DNA of 64,000 nucleotides from Polytrichum commune. Taxonomy: Eukaryota > Streptophyta > Polytrichopsida > Polytrichales > Polytrichaceae. Shown piece by piece: positions 12,018 to 23,719 of the stretch. The position numbers were made by a program, and so were the translations under genes. The notes below the pieces were generated by a model. The model did no database searches and was not told where the DNA came from. It saw nothing but the letters and a program-made list of their open reading frames with translations. The stretch lies in contig OX485804.1 of the NCBI GenBank assembly GCA_950295325.1, positions 8,432,001 through 8,496,000 of the forward strand. The letters run 5' to 3'. The stretch's first letter is position 1, and every line of letters begins with the position of its first letter.

Positions 12018-14780
12018 GTAGGAAACGTGTGAAAGATAAGGTTGTATCCCTCCTCAAGTTTGAGCTTCGGTAGATATCCATTCCCATTACCTTCAGATCT
12101 AGGCCGAATTGTATTGATGATGTTGTCAGCTAGACTTGGCTGAAGCCCAGCCCCACAATACTGGGAGCTTTGTATTATACTAGGTGAGGCAGCCTGAGAA
12201 ATTGCCAAATGAGGGGGTCCAGGGCATTCTCTCTACGAACAAACTTATCCAGTTTAGGATGGTATGTTGTAAGCTTGGCACCAAAGCACACCAGTGAAGA
12301 AGGATTTGTGCTTGTAATTTTGGGCCGTTAAGGTGTTCTGTTGGAGTTGAGTACATTTCAACTTCACTGTATTTTTTGTGGGGCAGCTCTGGCAGCACTG
12401 ACAAATGCACGTATGAAGCAATATGTATAGTTCAATTTTTTTATACAGCCACCTGTAATCTCATTTCATAATATTGTCTGTTACAAATATGTGATATCAA
12501 GAAGCACCGTCATTACATTGTAAGCTATGGAAAGGCACAAACTTGTATTTCCTTACCTACATCAATCAGGTCCTCCCAGCACCTTTGATCCCTGTTTAAG
12601 GTGTCCTGCAACAGACAAACATTGTACTTGTTGAGGCTCTTGAACCCGTAAGGTGCAAATTGCAACCTGTACATCAATGGAGATTCTTTATTTAGTGAAT
12701 TGCACCAGCAGAATTTACGGGGCATTGGGAATTTGGGTTTTGCCGCAGAGATGATATGGATGTACTTCCTGACTGTGCTACCCTTTCAGTTATACTACAT
12801 TATTGACATGTAAGAATGCAAGAATTACTTGTAGCACCTAAGCCTGAAAGTAATTTGAACTCTCGAGGGCACTTGATAAGTAGCAATTTCTCATCAGATT
12901 TGTCATCAAAGACAGCTTCTGGACTTACATGGAGCTGATCCACTTTCAGATACAAAAATAATTAATTACTGTCTAGTCACGCATTTTGAAGTGCCTATTT
13001 AGATTGCTCATTAAACAACTTAGACCTGAAACATCCAAAGTTCACCAATTCAATGCCTCTTTGTGGTTCTGTGATGTGCACTCATTTAATCTTTCAAAGA
13101 TTTTATAATCTTTCAAAGGATTTAATCCAAGTGTAAAAATGCGTGGATCAAATTTTTACACTTGGATTCAAAGGATTTAATCCAAGAAGTCCACCCAAGG
13201 CCTCTATAAAACTTAAGTTTGTTCTTAAAAAATGCCACAAAGATCTATAGCATTTTGTCAAAAGGGATCCCATGATATCTTCTGCATAATGTTAAAATGC
13301 ACATGTGTGTTGATACATAAATACAATAAAGGATATTTATAGATATGTGGATGTATCCGGAGTAAGGTATGTAAGCTGATGAAGGAGTCATGGCAGCCCG
13401 TGTAAGTTGAATGAGAAAATGTTCGAAAACCCTTTAAGGCGGTGAATCTGTTATAAATTATGACCTATAATAGATTCTAACGTATAGGTACATATGCAAG
13501 TTTGTAATGTATGTATCTAGAATACACATATTTTGGGTTATTTATATCTTTCACTTTTAGAGCTAAAAAAATTATTCACTTTGCTTCCAAATACGACAAG
13601 TTTAGCTCTCATGTTTCTCATTTGGTTTTGCTCATGTACTCAAGCCATTTTGTTATCTATCTTGTACATATGCTCATACACATGAAATTAAAAAAGAAAA
13701 ATGTCTATAAATAGGTGCACTCACATTATAGCTTGGAAACATTATAGCTTGGAAACAAAATTTGATCATGAGATTAACATCAAAGACCTTGAATTATTCT
13801 AGTGAGATGGAGTTGGGATGAACTGGTTGTAAACCTATAGTGGGTAGGTGTTTACTGGACCTCCTAATATGGTTTGTCACAAATCCTAAGCTATATAAGC
13901 CTTATTTTAAAGGGGGGGGGAATCTATCATAGGTGGAGATATAAGTCTAGTGGCGAACATACAACCACTGTTTATAAGTAGCATCATGTAAGGACTACAA
14001 CACAACTCATTTGCTTGAATAAATGAATACAAACAAACCACGTGTGCTTACTCATAATTCATTCCTTCATTTAATTTATCTAATTGTTCATAACATTACT
14101 GTAACATGTGAGGGTCCATGTGGAATAAGACTAAGCTAACTAGAGATCTCATAAACCTAAATCCAATTACCCCCCCCCCCCTCTCCAAGGCCTCACCACA
14201 AACAAAGTAATAATCGCCAAAGGTTGGTGCAATCATACTGATGCGATTGTACGTGAAGGGTGGGGCCACATTGCACATGCCACATAACATTAGCCAACAA
14301 CCTTGGAGACTTTCATACCCGACCACGAGTTCAACATCACATTGTAACATGACATGTAAAAAGCATTTAAAACAAACATGTAATCACATAATCTCATGGT
14401 CCATGAAACTCAAGGCAGATGCTGACTAATGTTATGCATGTTGCGCATCCACCTTGCATATTGTTTATAGACCATAAATGTAGAAGTCAATTTGCTTTCG
14501 TGGAAACCTGCCATAGTGGTGATGTGGAGTCTCATAGGGACGGTTCCCTTACTTGTAATTGAATATCCTCACAAAGATTCCGTTTATGGCGAATATTATG
14601 CTCAAAACCAAAGAACATCTCACATTCATATAAATTATATTCATTGAAAATGAAATTGGGCCATTTAATCAATTTAGGATTTTAAATTGCATCTTTCTCA
14701 AAGCAAAGCAGCACACCATGAGTTAAGAACAGGTGGATCCACGAGAACGCTCCAAATAATGACGTCTAATAATAAGAGCG
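12018..14780. other. 3' UTR of the preceding gene, then intergenic
   Basis: The first ~450 bases after the stop at 12015-12017 are probably 3' UTR; no sharp polyadenylation signal was identified. The rest is AT-rich with no gene-like frame. A poly-C run near 14170-14181, poly-G near 13912-13920, and a small foldback element (separate entry) are present. Confidence 0.5.
14281..14438. mobile_element. Small foldback element, TAACATTA-type ends
   Basis: CATAACATTAGCCAAC on the left is matched in inverted orientation by GCTGACTAATGTTATG on the right, about 155 bp apart. The termini belong to the same type as those at 4590-4666 and 62311-62665. No target duplication is evident. Confidence 0.4.
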
Positions 14781-14789
14781 GTAGACAGT

Positions 14790-16092
14790 TCCCGTTCGAC
14801 GGCCACCACCGTCGATCTCTATCAATTGACGGCGAGGATGTGGCGTTTGTGTTCGACGGCGTCTGACCAGGCCCGACTATTCGCTCGCTCGCCCTTCCGA
14901 GATTTGGCTGGCGCTCGCTCGATTGCTCGCCCCTCGCCTCTCCGCTCGCATTTCGGGGAGAGCATTTCGCTCCGATCTTCCTCCTGAGGTCAGACTTCTC
15001 CTCCCTCGCACTTCCTGCACCCTGTCAACCGTTTCCTCTCTGAATTTGGTGCACTATTGACTCCTAATGCTGCTTTGTTTGACGGAAGGAAGACCGTGAG
15101 GTGTGCATTCCAGAGAATGTTTTGTTTCGAGAATAAGATTCACAAGCTGAGATGCCTACCACATCTTAGCGTTTCTGATTTTCGTAAGAATTGATGGAAG
15201 CGGTAGGATTTTCAGTCCTTTCCTTTTAGCGGTTAGTTTCGTAGCGATTTTTTGTTGCAAGGTTGCAATCCTTGAGGTTAACCTCAAAGTGTCCACATTT
15301 TTGATACCTTGACAATATCTCTTCTAATCGAGGTATCGTTTAGGTCTGAGTTTTAATGGAGGAACAGATTTATTATTTTAACCTTGTTGACCGTATTTCT
15401 TGATCCACCTTAAATTCATCCGTTAAGCCAGACAACACCGTCACAAGAGATTAGTCACATTTCGTCCTCGGGACGTTGCCTTCATGAACCATTGAATTTC
15501 ATAGGGACTAGAGAAAGAAACCAGCAAGAATTTTCTTTCCAAGTTCGGAGCTTTTGGTCATGTTTGGGAACCCTCTCCACGTGGTGTTTCATAAATTCTG
15601 TAGGCACTCCATCAAATTCTGTCAGATTTCATTGTCTTTGGTAAAGTTGCTCACAATGAATTATGGATCACATTTCCTAACTCCTTTTCTTGTCGTCGGT
15701 CCTCTTTCGAAATGCCAAGAAAACTACCAGCGTTAGAATTTGAGGGATGAGGTTCATTAGGATTTTAGGTTTTGGCATGTGTTGTTTCATCAAGAGATTC
15801 TTGAACTTGTCAGCAAATTGTAGATGTTAGGGTCTCTCATGCCCATCAGAGGATCATGCATGTGTGTTGACACATGTGAATGTCGTGGTCTCTCACATCT
15901 TATACACCTATGAAATTGTTTGATAGTTTTTATCACGTTCACGGGTATCATCGAATACATTTGTATATATAGATATGGATTTATTATTGATAGCATCCAT
16001 ACTTTGAGATGCTGCAGAATTCCAGAGGCGTATGCTTCGAGTCAAGATCCTGAAGGCTTTCATGTTTGACTTGGGGTTAGCTTGGTCTCTTC
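14790..16092 (+). promoter_or_regulatory. Probable 5' leader with leader intron for the acidic-protein gene
   Basis: A GC- and pyrimidine-rich block (about 14790-14990) stands out from the AT-rich surroundings. It ends in CTGAG followed by GTCAGA, a plausible donor near 14989. A CAG acceptor near 16010-16025 would join it to the exon carrying the ATG at 16093. ATGs at 16032 and 16062 would be upstream of the main start and in another frame. No EST-like evidence is available, so the leader structure is inferred. Confidence 0.4.
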
Positions 16093-17699
16093 ATGGCGAA
16101 CCCAACTTTCCAGCAGGTGAGCTGTTTCCTCCTCCTCAAGCGTGGCTAATGAGATATGACAAGTTAAAGAAGGTAGTGTAGGAGGTGAATTGCAAGTAAA
16201 AGGGGAGGGACACATAGAGAGGCTTTAATGACCTGTTCATTCTCAGGAGGTCATTCAGGGAGAGGAGGATTGGCATCGATCCTATACTTCTGAACCTCCA
16301 CCAGACACTGAAGCTGATTTTCTCACTGAAACACTTCCAGGTAAAACCCTTGCTCTGGAACCTCATTATCCACATTGTTAAAAGCCATCTTGTTGTTGCG
16401 TCCTCCTACTCACATTGGAGATTTATCCTGAAGAACACGGAAATCTCGTGTTGACTGTTTTAAATTTTTTATGGGACAGCTTCACTGGAGGAGACTATCG
16501 CAGTCGTGAAGGACAAGGTGTGGAAGTTCAGCGATGGTAATCCAAACCTGCAAACTGTATATTCTTTTTCCTCTTTCTTTAGTAATTTTTGAACAGATTC
16601 CTATAATGTGATGAGGGCAAGGGTCGTCCTGTCACAGGTTTTTTGGGAACTTCTTCACACTTGTCTTCATGTGTATCTTAAGTCTTGTCACAAAAACGCG
16701 GGTGTGATGGCTGGCAGTGGCATGGAAAGGAATGGCAGAGGTGCTTTTTGGATTCGGGATCAGCCCCTCCATACTTGGATATACGTATCCTCAATCAATT
16801 CTCCCTTTCTTGTAATGGTGGAACATTTCATGAATATGTAGAACCACTTCGTGGTGTCAAATTTGTCGAATATAATTGCAAATGTATTTGTCTGTGGTTT
16901 TACCTGTACTTGGACTACATAGCGCTATTGCTTTGTGTTACACCAATATATATTACTCATATAGGCGTAACCTGGAGGGGCTTAGTATACATGTCCAATA
17001 TTCTTGGAACCAGACAGTTGTCCTTAAGATGAATCAGGTCAGTGCCAGGACAAGAGGGTTCAGAACTTGCACCTCAGCGAGATGAGGCTGAGTCGGCCCT
17101 TGAGAGGGTGACAAGAGATGGAAGCCTCATAGGAAGCTCATCTTCTCGCCGTTTGTCAGACTCTTCCCACCTTCGACATTCAGGTGAAGAAGGTAGTCTG
17201 TTGAATCAAGATGAGGAGGACGATGATGATGACAATCATGCATTCGCAGAGTCCATTCGAAGGGATACAGGTGAGCTTCTGATTTTGAAAGATGGGTTCA
17301 GTACATTTGATTCAGTACACATCCTTTGTGATTCCTCATTTATGGGATCTACTGTTGCTTTTACATATGGTACTGAAATACAGCACTTTGATTTCATCAA
17401 TTTATTCTTCATGTTACTAATTACTGTGATTCCGACCGAGTCCCCTGTTGAATTTCAAAATTAGCAACAGGTCAAGTGTAAGCACAAATTGTCAGATGTG
17501 CTTAACCTCAATTACTTCCACAAATTGTCTATTTGATTTCAGTCTGGAAGAACTTGACTTTGCTTCTGGTCAATTGTGGGTAAACTCTGCTAAATTTGTG
17601 TCATGAATTCTAGATGAGCGCAAATCCCTGACGAGATTGGGAAGCTGGGAGCATGTTGGGTCCAGTGGTGATGGAGAGGAAGACAAAAAGGACAAATGA
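16093..17699 (+). CDS. Small acidic protein of unknown function, 5 exons
   Basis: I do not recognise the family. Exons 16093-16116, 16247-16340, 16480-16536, 17043-17270 and 17614-17699 join in phase into 162 codons plus stop, all with GT-AG introns. The start is fixed by an in-frame stop at 16078-16080 just upstream. The N-terminal third contains EEDWHRSYTSEPPPDTEADF. Next comes a predicted short helix (LEETIAVVKDKVWKF), then a Ser/Arg-rich stretch (residues 86-110, SSSSRRLSDSS), an acidic run at 115-122 (DEEDDDDD), and a charged C-terminus with LTRLGSWEHVGSS. No signal peptide, membrane segment or enzyme motif is visible. The Ser-rich and acidic pattern suggests a disordered, phosphorylatable protein. 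The 506-bp intron 3 could hide an alternative exon. Exon phases and composition make it a real gene; the function is open. Confidence 0.7.
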
Positions 17700-20600
17700 T
17701 TGATCTCAGGCTTGTCAACGCTCAGATTCTTCCCTGTATCTGACTATTACTACTTTCTTGTGAATATGGTTTCTGGTGTCTGGTCACTAATGAGAGTCTG
17801 TTAATATAGGTACATATAGGTACTAGAAAGATGGTTACCTTTGCACCTCCTCTTGCCTCCCACGGCTTTTGGGGTGTCCACCATGGTGATGCACATGCTT
17901 ACTCTTTTGTACGCCTCAACTGAAGACCTAATTTCTGGTTCTATGCTGGCTGTAGGTACTTTGTGAGATTACTTTTTCGTACTAAAGCAGTGTCTGTACC
18001 CGTAAAACACACAAAAGTTTGTGCCCATTGCCAACTACAGGCAATCTTTTTCAATAGCAGGAAAAAATTTACCTTGTGTTACAGCCTCATCAACTCTATG
18101 AGTGCACAATTTTATTGTGCATTGAAATAGTCTACCAGTTGCAGTGGATGATTGCATGTCTTTATGGCTTGTGCATCAGATACTCTGCATGTCTACTGTG
18201 TCTGGCCCTTCTTACAAGGTATCTAGATCATTGGATCAGTGGGATTTTGTATTCAACCTCCAGCTCTTAGAGATACTCAAATGTTCCAATGTGACTTAGT
18301 TTTGTCATCCACTTTGAGGATGCCTTCAGACTTATAATAAATAAAGAATGGATGCACATGCTTACCCTTTTGTACGTCTCTAGAGTGAATATGAAAACGG
18401 CATGGTTACATAATCTTCATTCTTACAAGCAAAGTATTCTGACAGAGTGTACATATATAAGTGAGTAACCAGAGTGCAATGTATTCTTACAAACTGTACA
18501 CTAATAAGGGAATAACCACAGTAGAAAGTAATCTGACGGTATTCAGTATATTCATATACTCTTGAAGAGTTTGGAGTTTGGACCCGTCTGTCCCTGCCCA
18601 CCTTAACTAATAAAATAAATGGAAGAGCCATAAAACAGAACTGGAATCCATTGTATTTCATTTCATTCGTATTTATGTGATAATGACAAAGCCACAAAAA
18701 GGTCTCCAAATGCTAAAAGATTTGGGTATAAGCTGGAGTTGGTTTCAGGAATGTATTTAACTCATAAGGTTCAACATAGTGGTATGTGGATCTAAGAACG
18801 GATGACAAAAAGACATGTTTAAAAGAGATTGGACTACATGCTTAAGATATGCTAATTGTTCTAAGGTCAATAGTCAACATGATGGGGGGGACCAATATTT
18901 CCACTTAAATGAGCAATACCTTGAAATTGAATAAGATATTCATATGAACTTTGAAAATCACAATGCATGTGGTTATGAGCGCGATTTGGATTTGTTGATC
19001 ATCTCGCACTAAGGTCGAGGCATCCATAGTCGACAAGGTCCGTTTAACCACTTACTAGTGTACATGTAATGCCAACATGGATGAGATCTATAATTTTTAG
19101 GCGAATGGAGTTAACATTTTATGTGGTAGTGGCTTCTAATCAATTACCCTCATATGAGTTTTGATAATTTTGTAGCCGAGATAGCATTTAGATGAGTGGT
19201 TATGGGATAACCTATAAATGGATTGTGTGTTCAAATAAACTTTACCGCTTCAAAAATTCTTACACTTTCCATATTCATGAAAAAATTGCATTCTCCTTAG
19301 AATATAATTCTCTTCACAAGAAAAATAATCCCCTATTATTACTCTTCCTAAACAGATGCAAACTCGCTTCTTTTATCAATTATAGAGGCCTCAACATTAC
19401 TTGTGTGTCTCCTATATTACTAGAAATGGGTGCAGAGAAAAAAGAAAAACCATCCGAAATAGGCACATCTACCTTACCGGAATTGGGGGATGAGGGAGTA
19501 TTGAGCTCATGCAACTCTTGAGTGAGCAGGAGAGGCAACTACACTCTTGTCCATAGAGGGACTGACACCTACATTGTTGTCCAAACTGCTTGCAGTGGCT
19601 ACCATGTTTCCCAAAAAACTTGCCTGACTCAGCACTGGCACAAATAGGTTATCCTTTAACTCAACCAAAGTTTTGACCAAGAGTTGGTTTTTGGAATACA
19701 AATCTTTTCAAATTCTTCAGTGCATATTTGGGGTCAGTGTGGAGGCTTGACTGAGGATCTTTCCATATTAGCACATCAAGGGTCAACCTCGTTTTGGCAT
19801 GCCGAGAGTTGCTAAAATTCGTTTGGCCCCCAATGAATCAATGTAGAATTGCTGAACATGCGAAGTTTTATATGCAAAACAACCAACTCCCGCACGAAAT
19901 TCCGGCTGAATTGAAGTGTAAATCTAACAGTTTAGATTCTTTCAGAGGCGGATGCCATCTCGAACCAAGCTATACAAGGGAAACTAAGTCACAAACCAGG
20001 ACTTTTTTCACTTGCCTACAAACAGAATAAAATATAGCATCTTCTGCTGCTCATTCCAAGTAGCGACATTCTTCACGGTGTGCAAGTTTCTGGCACATGT
20101 ATTGTATTTCAATCCAGTGGCAGGATCCCAGCTTCCACGACCAACTATTACATCTTCCAGAGTCCAGCACCTTTAAAGCCAATTCAACAAGGAATTGGTA
20201 ATAGCTGAAGGCGTCAGATTACATGATAAATGCAGAAAGACATTGTAGGCATAGCAGACATTTATTATTCCCTAACCTTAAAGAGATTTTACTGAAGATC
20301 GAATCTACATTCACCGTCTGATTCACAGAGGGCCCAATAGTATCCTGATCCATGAGAAGCTACAGGGTGGTCCAAGGTACACTCATAAAATCATTTTCGG
20401 TTAACTCTAAAATTTGTGCATTAACTGCAGCTCCCTTATTGAAGTAAGGAAAGAGGTTCAATGTAGGATCACAGCTGCTGCATTCCAAGCATTCCTACTC
20501 TGATTAATTCGACATCACAGTCCAGTATCATTTGACAGCATCACGGTTCTACCATTCATGCTTAAAATATATCAGTACCAGCCATTTAACACAAACGGTG

Positions 20601-21068
20601 ATTTAGATCTAGTCCACTTGACCTAGAAGATGTATGAGACTTTCGCCTTCAAATTCGGCAGTGAAATACATAGAAGAGGATATCCGGGCTAAAATCCAGC
20701 ATGGATTACCAGACCATGCAGAAAAATCCCTCTTTCAACCGCATTAAGAGTTATTTACCAAAGCCATGAGAAATCTCAAGTATCACCTACACTGGTAATT
20801 CAACAGAGACATCTCACTGTAAATAATACAATGTGCTTCTTCCATGGACAAGAACTGCGAGATCAGACTTAATTTTGCATGGCTTAGCCTACAATCTACA
20901 AAGAGATTCACACAAGACACAGAGAGGCATAAAATTTTGTATTCAGCATTCCCTAGCTTCTGTAAAATTGAGAGAAATGATGTTGACTCTAATCAACCTC
21001 TCCCTCTGTCTCCTGCAGGGCTGCCTATATTTGACTGAGCCTTCACATACAAAATGCTCGGGCATCCC
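17700..21068. other. 3' flank of the acidic-protein gene and intergenic DNA to the RACK1 3' end
   Basis: The first ~650 bases are probably 3' UTR: AATAAATAAAG near 18337-18348 is a candidate polyadenylation element. A 28-base phrase (GATGCACATGCTTAC...) occurs at about 17886 and again at about 18350, one base different in most positions. From 18780 there is another copy of the dispersed ACATGT/GAGATTGGACTAC repeat. From about 20000 to 21068 the DNA is less AT-rich and may include the RACK1 3' UTR on the minus strand. No further gene was found. Confidence 0.45.
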
Positions 21069-22377
21069 TCAAGCGCGTCCAACGGCCCACACTCTAATGT
21101 GACCATCAGTGTAGCCGCTGTAAAGTGTGCTTCCGTCTGCGCTCCAGCTCAAGCTGATACAGTATGGGATCTGCAGTTCCAAAGGGAAATCATCAAAAAT
21201 GAGCCTTTACAAAATAGACAAACCTAACAATTGACCTAAAATCCAACGTCACCACGGTATGAATTCGGTGGACTGGGCCAAATTCAACGATATAGAATTT
21301 CACCTTCAATAAGCGAGGAATATGTACATGCCATATCCTAAATAATGTACTATCGAATTGAGTAACAAAACGCCCAAATTTTCAACACTCGATTATTAGT
21401 AGCATGAAGTGCACAAATAAAGAATTCGACATAATGCTTCTCAATGGGACCATGACATAATGCCTCTTTACCCCTACCAGATGATAATTATCACCATAAA
21501 AGCTTACGAAGATATTAGTATACTGTACCTGGGCCTTCTTGCTGACAAACTGGAACTCGGGTCGCAAGTCATCGACAATGCTCTTGCTCTCCAAGTCCCA
21601 AATCTTAATGCAAGATTGTGTGGCAGCGCACAGCCAATATCTGTTAGGGCTGAAGCACAGGGCGTGGATAATGTCGCCAGCATCCAAAGAGTACAACCTC
21701 TTTCCCTCAGCAAGGTCCCACAACATTGCCACACCGTCCTTTCCTCCACTGGCACACAAGGAACCATCAGGAGAGACGGTGACGGTGTTAATGTATCCGG
21801 TGTGACCGACCAAGCTGGTGCGGATCTTGCAGTTGGTCAGGTTCCACACCTTCACGACCTTGTCCCACCCTCCGGACACAATAATAGGGTTAGCGGTGAC
21901 AGGGGAGAATCTGACACAGCTCACCCACCCGGTATGTGCATCCACATCCTGGATGGTATACTTGCACTCTCCAAGAGTGTTCCACAGCTTGATAGTCTTG
22001 TCACGGGACCCGGACACAATCTGCCTGTTGTCCACAGAGAATGCCACGCTCAACACATCCTTGGTGTGACCAATGAACCGCCGGGTGGTGGTTCCGGTGT
22101 TCAAGTCCCACAGACGTAGGGTTCCGTCCCATGAGCCGGAGAGAGCGAACTGTCCGTCGGAGGAAATCACCACATCCTGTACAAAATGCGCGTGACCCGT
22201 CAACCTGCGGCGGGCGCAGCCGTAGTTGCCCTCCTCGCGTGTCAAGGTCCACACGATAATGCTCTTGTCGCGAGACGATGAGAGAATTAGGTCAGGGTTG
22301 TCGAGCGGGCAGGCGATGGCCGTCACCCAGTTGGCGTGACCCTTGAGTGTGCCCCGCAGCACCAGAGTTTCTGCCAT
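21069..22377 (-). CDS. RACK1: RACK1, receptor for activated C kinase 1 (G-beta-like WD40 scaffold)
   Basis: A seven-bladed WD40 scaffold that sits on the 40S ribosomal subunit and links translation to kinase signalling. Exon 1 is 22377-21529 and exon 2 is 21170-21069. The CAG/GTACAG donor and CTGCAG acceptor join in phase to give 316 aa, the usual family length. WD-type ends follow each other: SIIVWTL, LRLWDL, IKLWN, VKVWNL, AMLWDL, IKIWDL and, in exon 2, IRVWAV. GH-type starts such as [12 protein letters not shown] are intact. The last blade reads [18 protein letters not shown]. The loop before it ([15 protein letters not shown]) is shorter than in Arabidopsis RACK1A and more like algal and animal versions. 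Reading on past the intron as one exon would give a false C-terminus. The antisense frames over this gene are codon-structure shadows. Confidence 0.97.
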
Positions 22378-22620
22378 TGCTACTTACAACGCTGCCGATT
22401 GTTTATGATGCGAAGCAACAGACAAGCGTAATGGAGGACCTGTGAGTAGCCCGAAGCTCTCGCAAGGCAAGGAGCTGCTGCGGAAGGAAAGAACGCGCAT
22501 CGCCAGCCTCCTCCGTCTTCCCTCCGACCCCTCCAGCTTCCGAACCTGTCCCAGACCTAGATTCCGAATCTGAGGCCTAGCCTCGTCCCTGGCCTCGCTC
22601 TCCCAGACCTAACCCACCCG
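22378..22620 (-). promoter_or_regulatory. Probable RACK1 5' leader and core promoter
   Basis: A locally GC-rich stretch directly upstream of the RACK1 ATG, contrasting with AT-rich DNA beyond 22640. On the minus strand it is rich in GGxCTxGG and GAGGCT-type sequence. No TATA box is evident and the transcription start cannot be placed. Confidence 0.35.
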
Positions 22621-22669
22621 GCGTCATTGTCAGCGTTGAACGAGCAAACATGTGTCCACAAAAGTAGTA

Positions 22670-23620
22670 TAATAATAAGATTGGGTTTACTACACTAGAG
22701 TCCAAGACCAAATAAACTATAAAATCGATCGATCTTGTTGGTCGAGAGCAAAATCTTGGTCCCAATCAGTTTACACTAGGGTTTGTGTTCAAGATATAAA
22801 GAAAATGAAGAGGTACTGAATAATACTGCGATATAATTTTCTTGTCCAATCTCAATTGCCATGAATGAAGAAAACCCACCTTCTAGTTTCAGAAACCAGT
22901 CTTCAAGCTTGGGTCCAATCTTGAGTCCGGAAATAAGGTTCATTACTCAAGGGGTGTTTTGGACCTCGAGTTTCTTGGACCCACACCCTAATGTAAACCC
23001 AAAAGACCAAGAAAACTCTATAAATGAGCACTTCTATTGGTTGAACAAAACATTTTGGTGGGGTTCATAGTGGGTTCAAACTCAAGTGCCAACACCAAAG
23101 AAACTCTGAAACCCAACATTTACATCTATTGACATCAAATGTTTAGGGTGGGTTTACATCAAGTTCCAAGACCAAAGACACCCCAAAATCGAGCTGATAT
23201 TGATTGAGAGCAAAAGTTTGTAGTAGTTTAGGGTGGGTTTATATTAGGCACCAAGATCAAAAACACTGTAAAATCAAGGAAATGTTATTGACCGTGAGCA
23301 TATATTGGACCCACGGAGTATCTATTGAGGCTTGAATCCACAATATGAGAAAATGAAGTGGCATTGGTGTGGCACCTCGTTCCCGCCAAAATTTGTTGGC
23401 CTCGACTCAAGAAATTGTGCCACCCACTGATAAACAAGCTTCAAGCTTGGGTCCAATCCTGAGTCCAAAAGTAAGATCCGTAAAAGGGATATTTAGGACC
23501 CCAAGTTTCTTGGACCCAAACCCTAATGTAAACCCGCCCTTAAGATGCATTTGCAACAGGGTCCAAGACCAAAGAAACTCTTAAACCGAATAATTCTATT
23601 GATGAGAAACAGAAGGAGGT
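22670..23620. mobile_element. Cluster of related MITE fragments with GGGTTTACATTAGGG-type ends
   Basis: The phrase GGGTTTACATTAGGGTCCAA, in either orientation and with variants, recurs near 22684, 22760, 22985, 23142, 23230 and 23520. Internal phrases (GACCAAAGAAACTC and TTGGGTCCAATC..GAGTCC) also recur. The two short forward frames at 22861 and 23369 are similar to each other only because they lie in two copies of this repeat. The arrangement looks like nested or tandemly inserted copies. A simpler copy with a clean pair of ends lies at 31715-32025. Confidence 0.5.
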
Positions 23621-23690
23621 CTCTCGAAGAATAGCAAGAAAGGCTAGGAGAGCCGAAAACATAAAAAATTGCTTTCATTGTAATTCTTTG

Positions 23691-23717
23691 ATATATATAT
23701 ATATATATATATATATA
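23691..23717. repeat. AT dinucleotide microsatellite
   Basis: A run of about 13 AT units in intergenic DNA. Confidence 0.9.
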
Positions 23718-23719
23718 CT

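Noticed and set aside
16608-17032. Possible extra coding exon within intron 3 of the acidic-protein gene
   Set aside because: Candidate frames there do not keep phase with both neighbouring exons using good splice sites; the direct exon 3 to exon 4 junction does.
21460-22119. 219-codon forward frame antisense to RACK1
   Set aside because: It is a shadow of the conserved RACK1 coding frame; no splice or family evidence, and the RACK1 frame explains the sequence fully.
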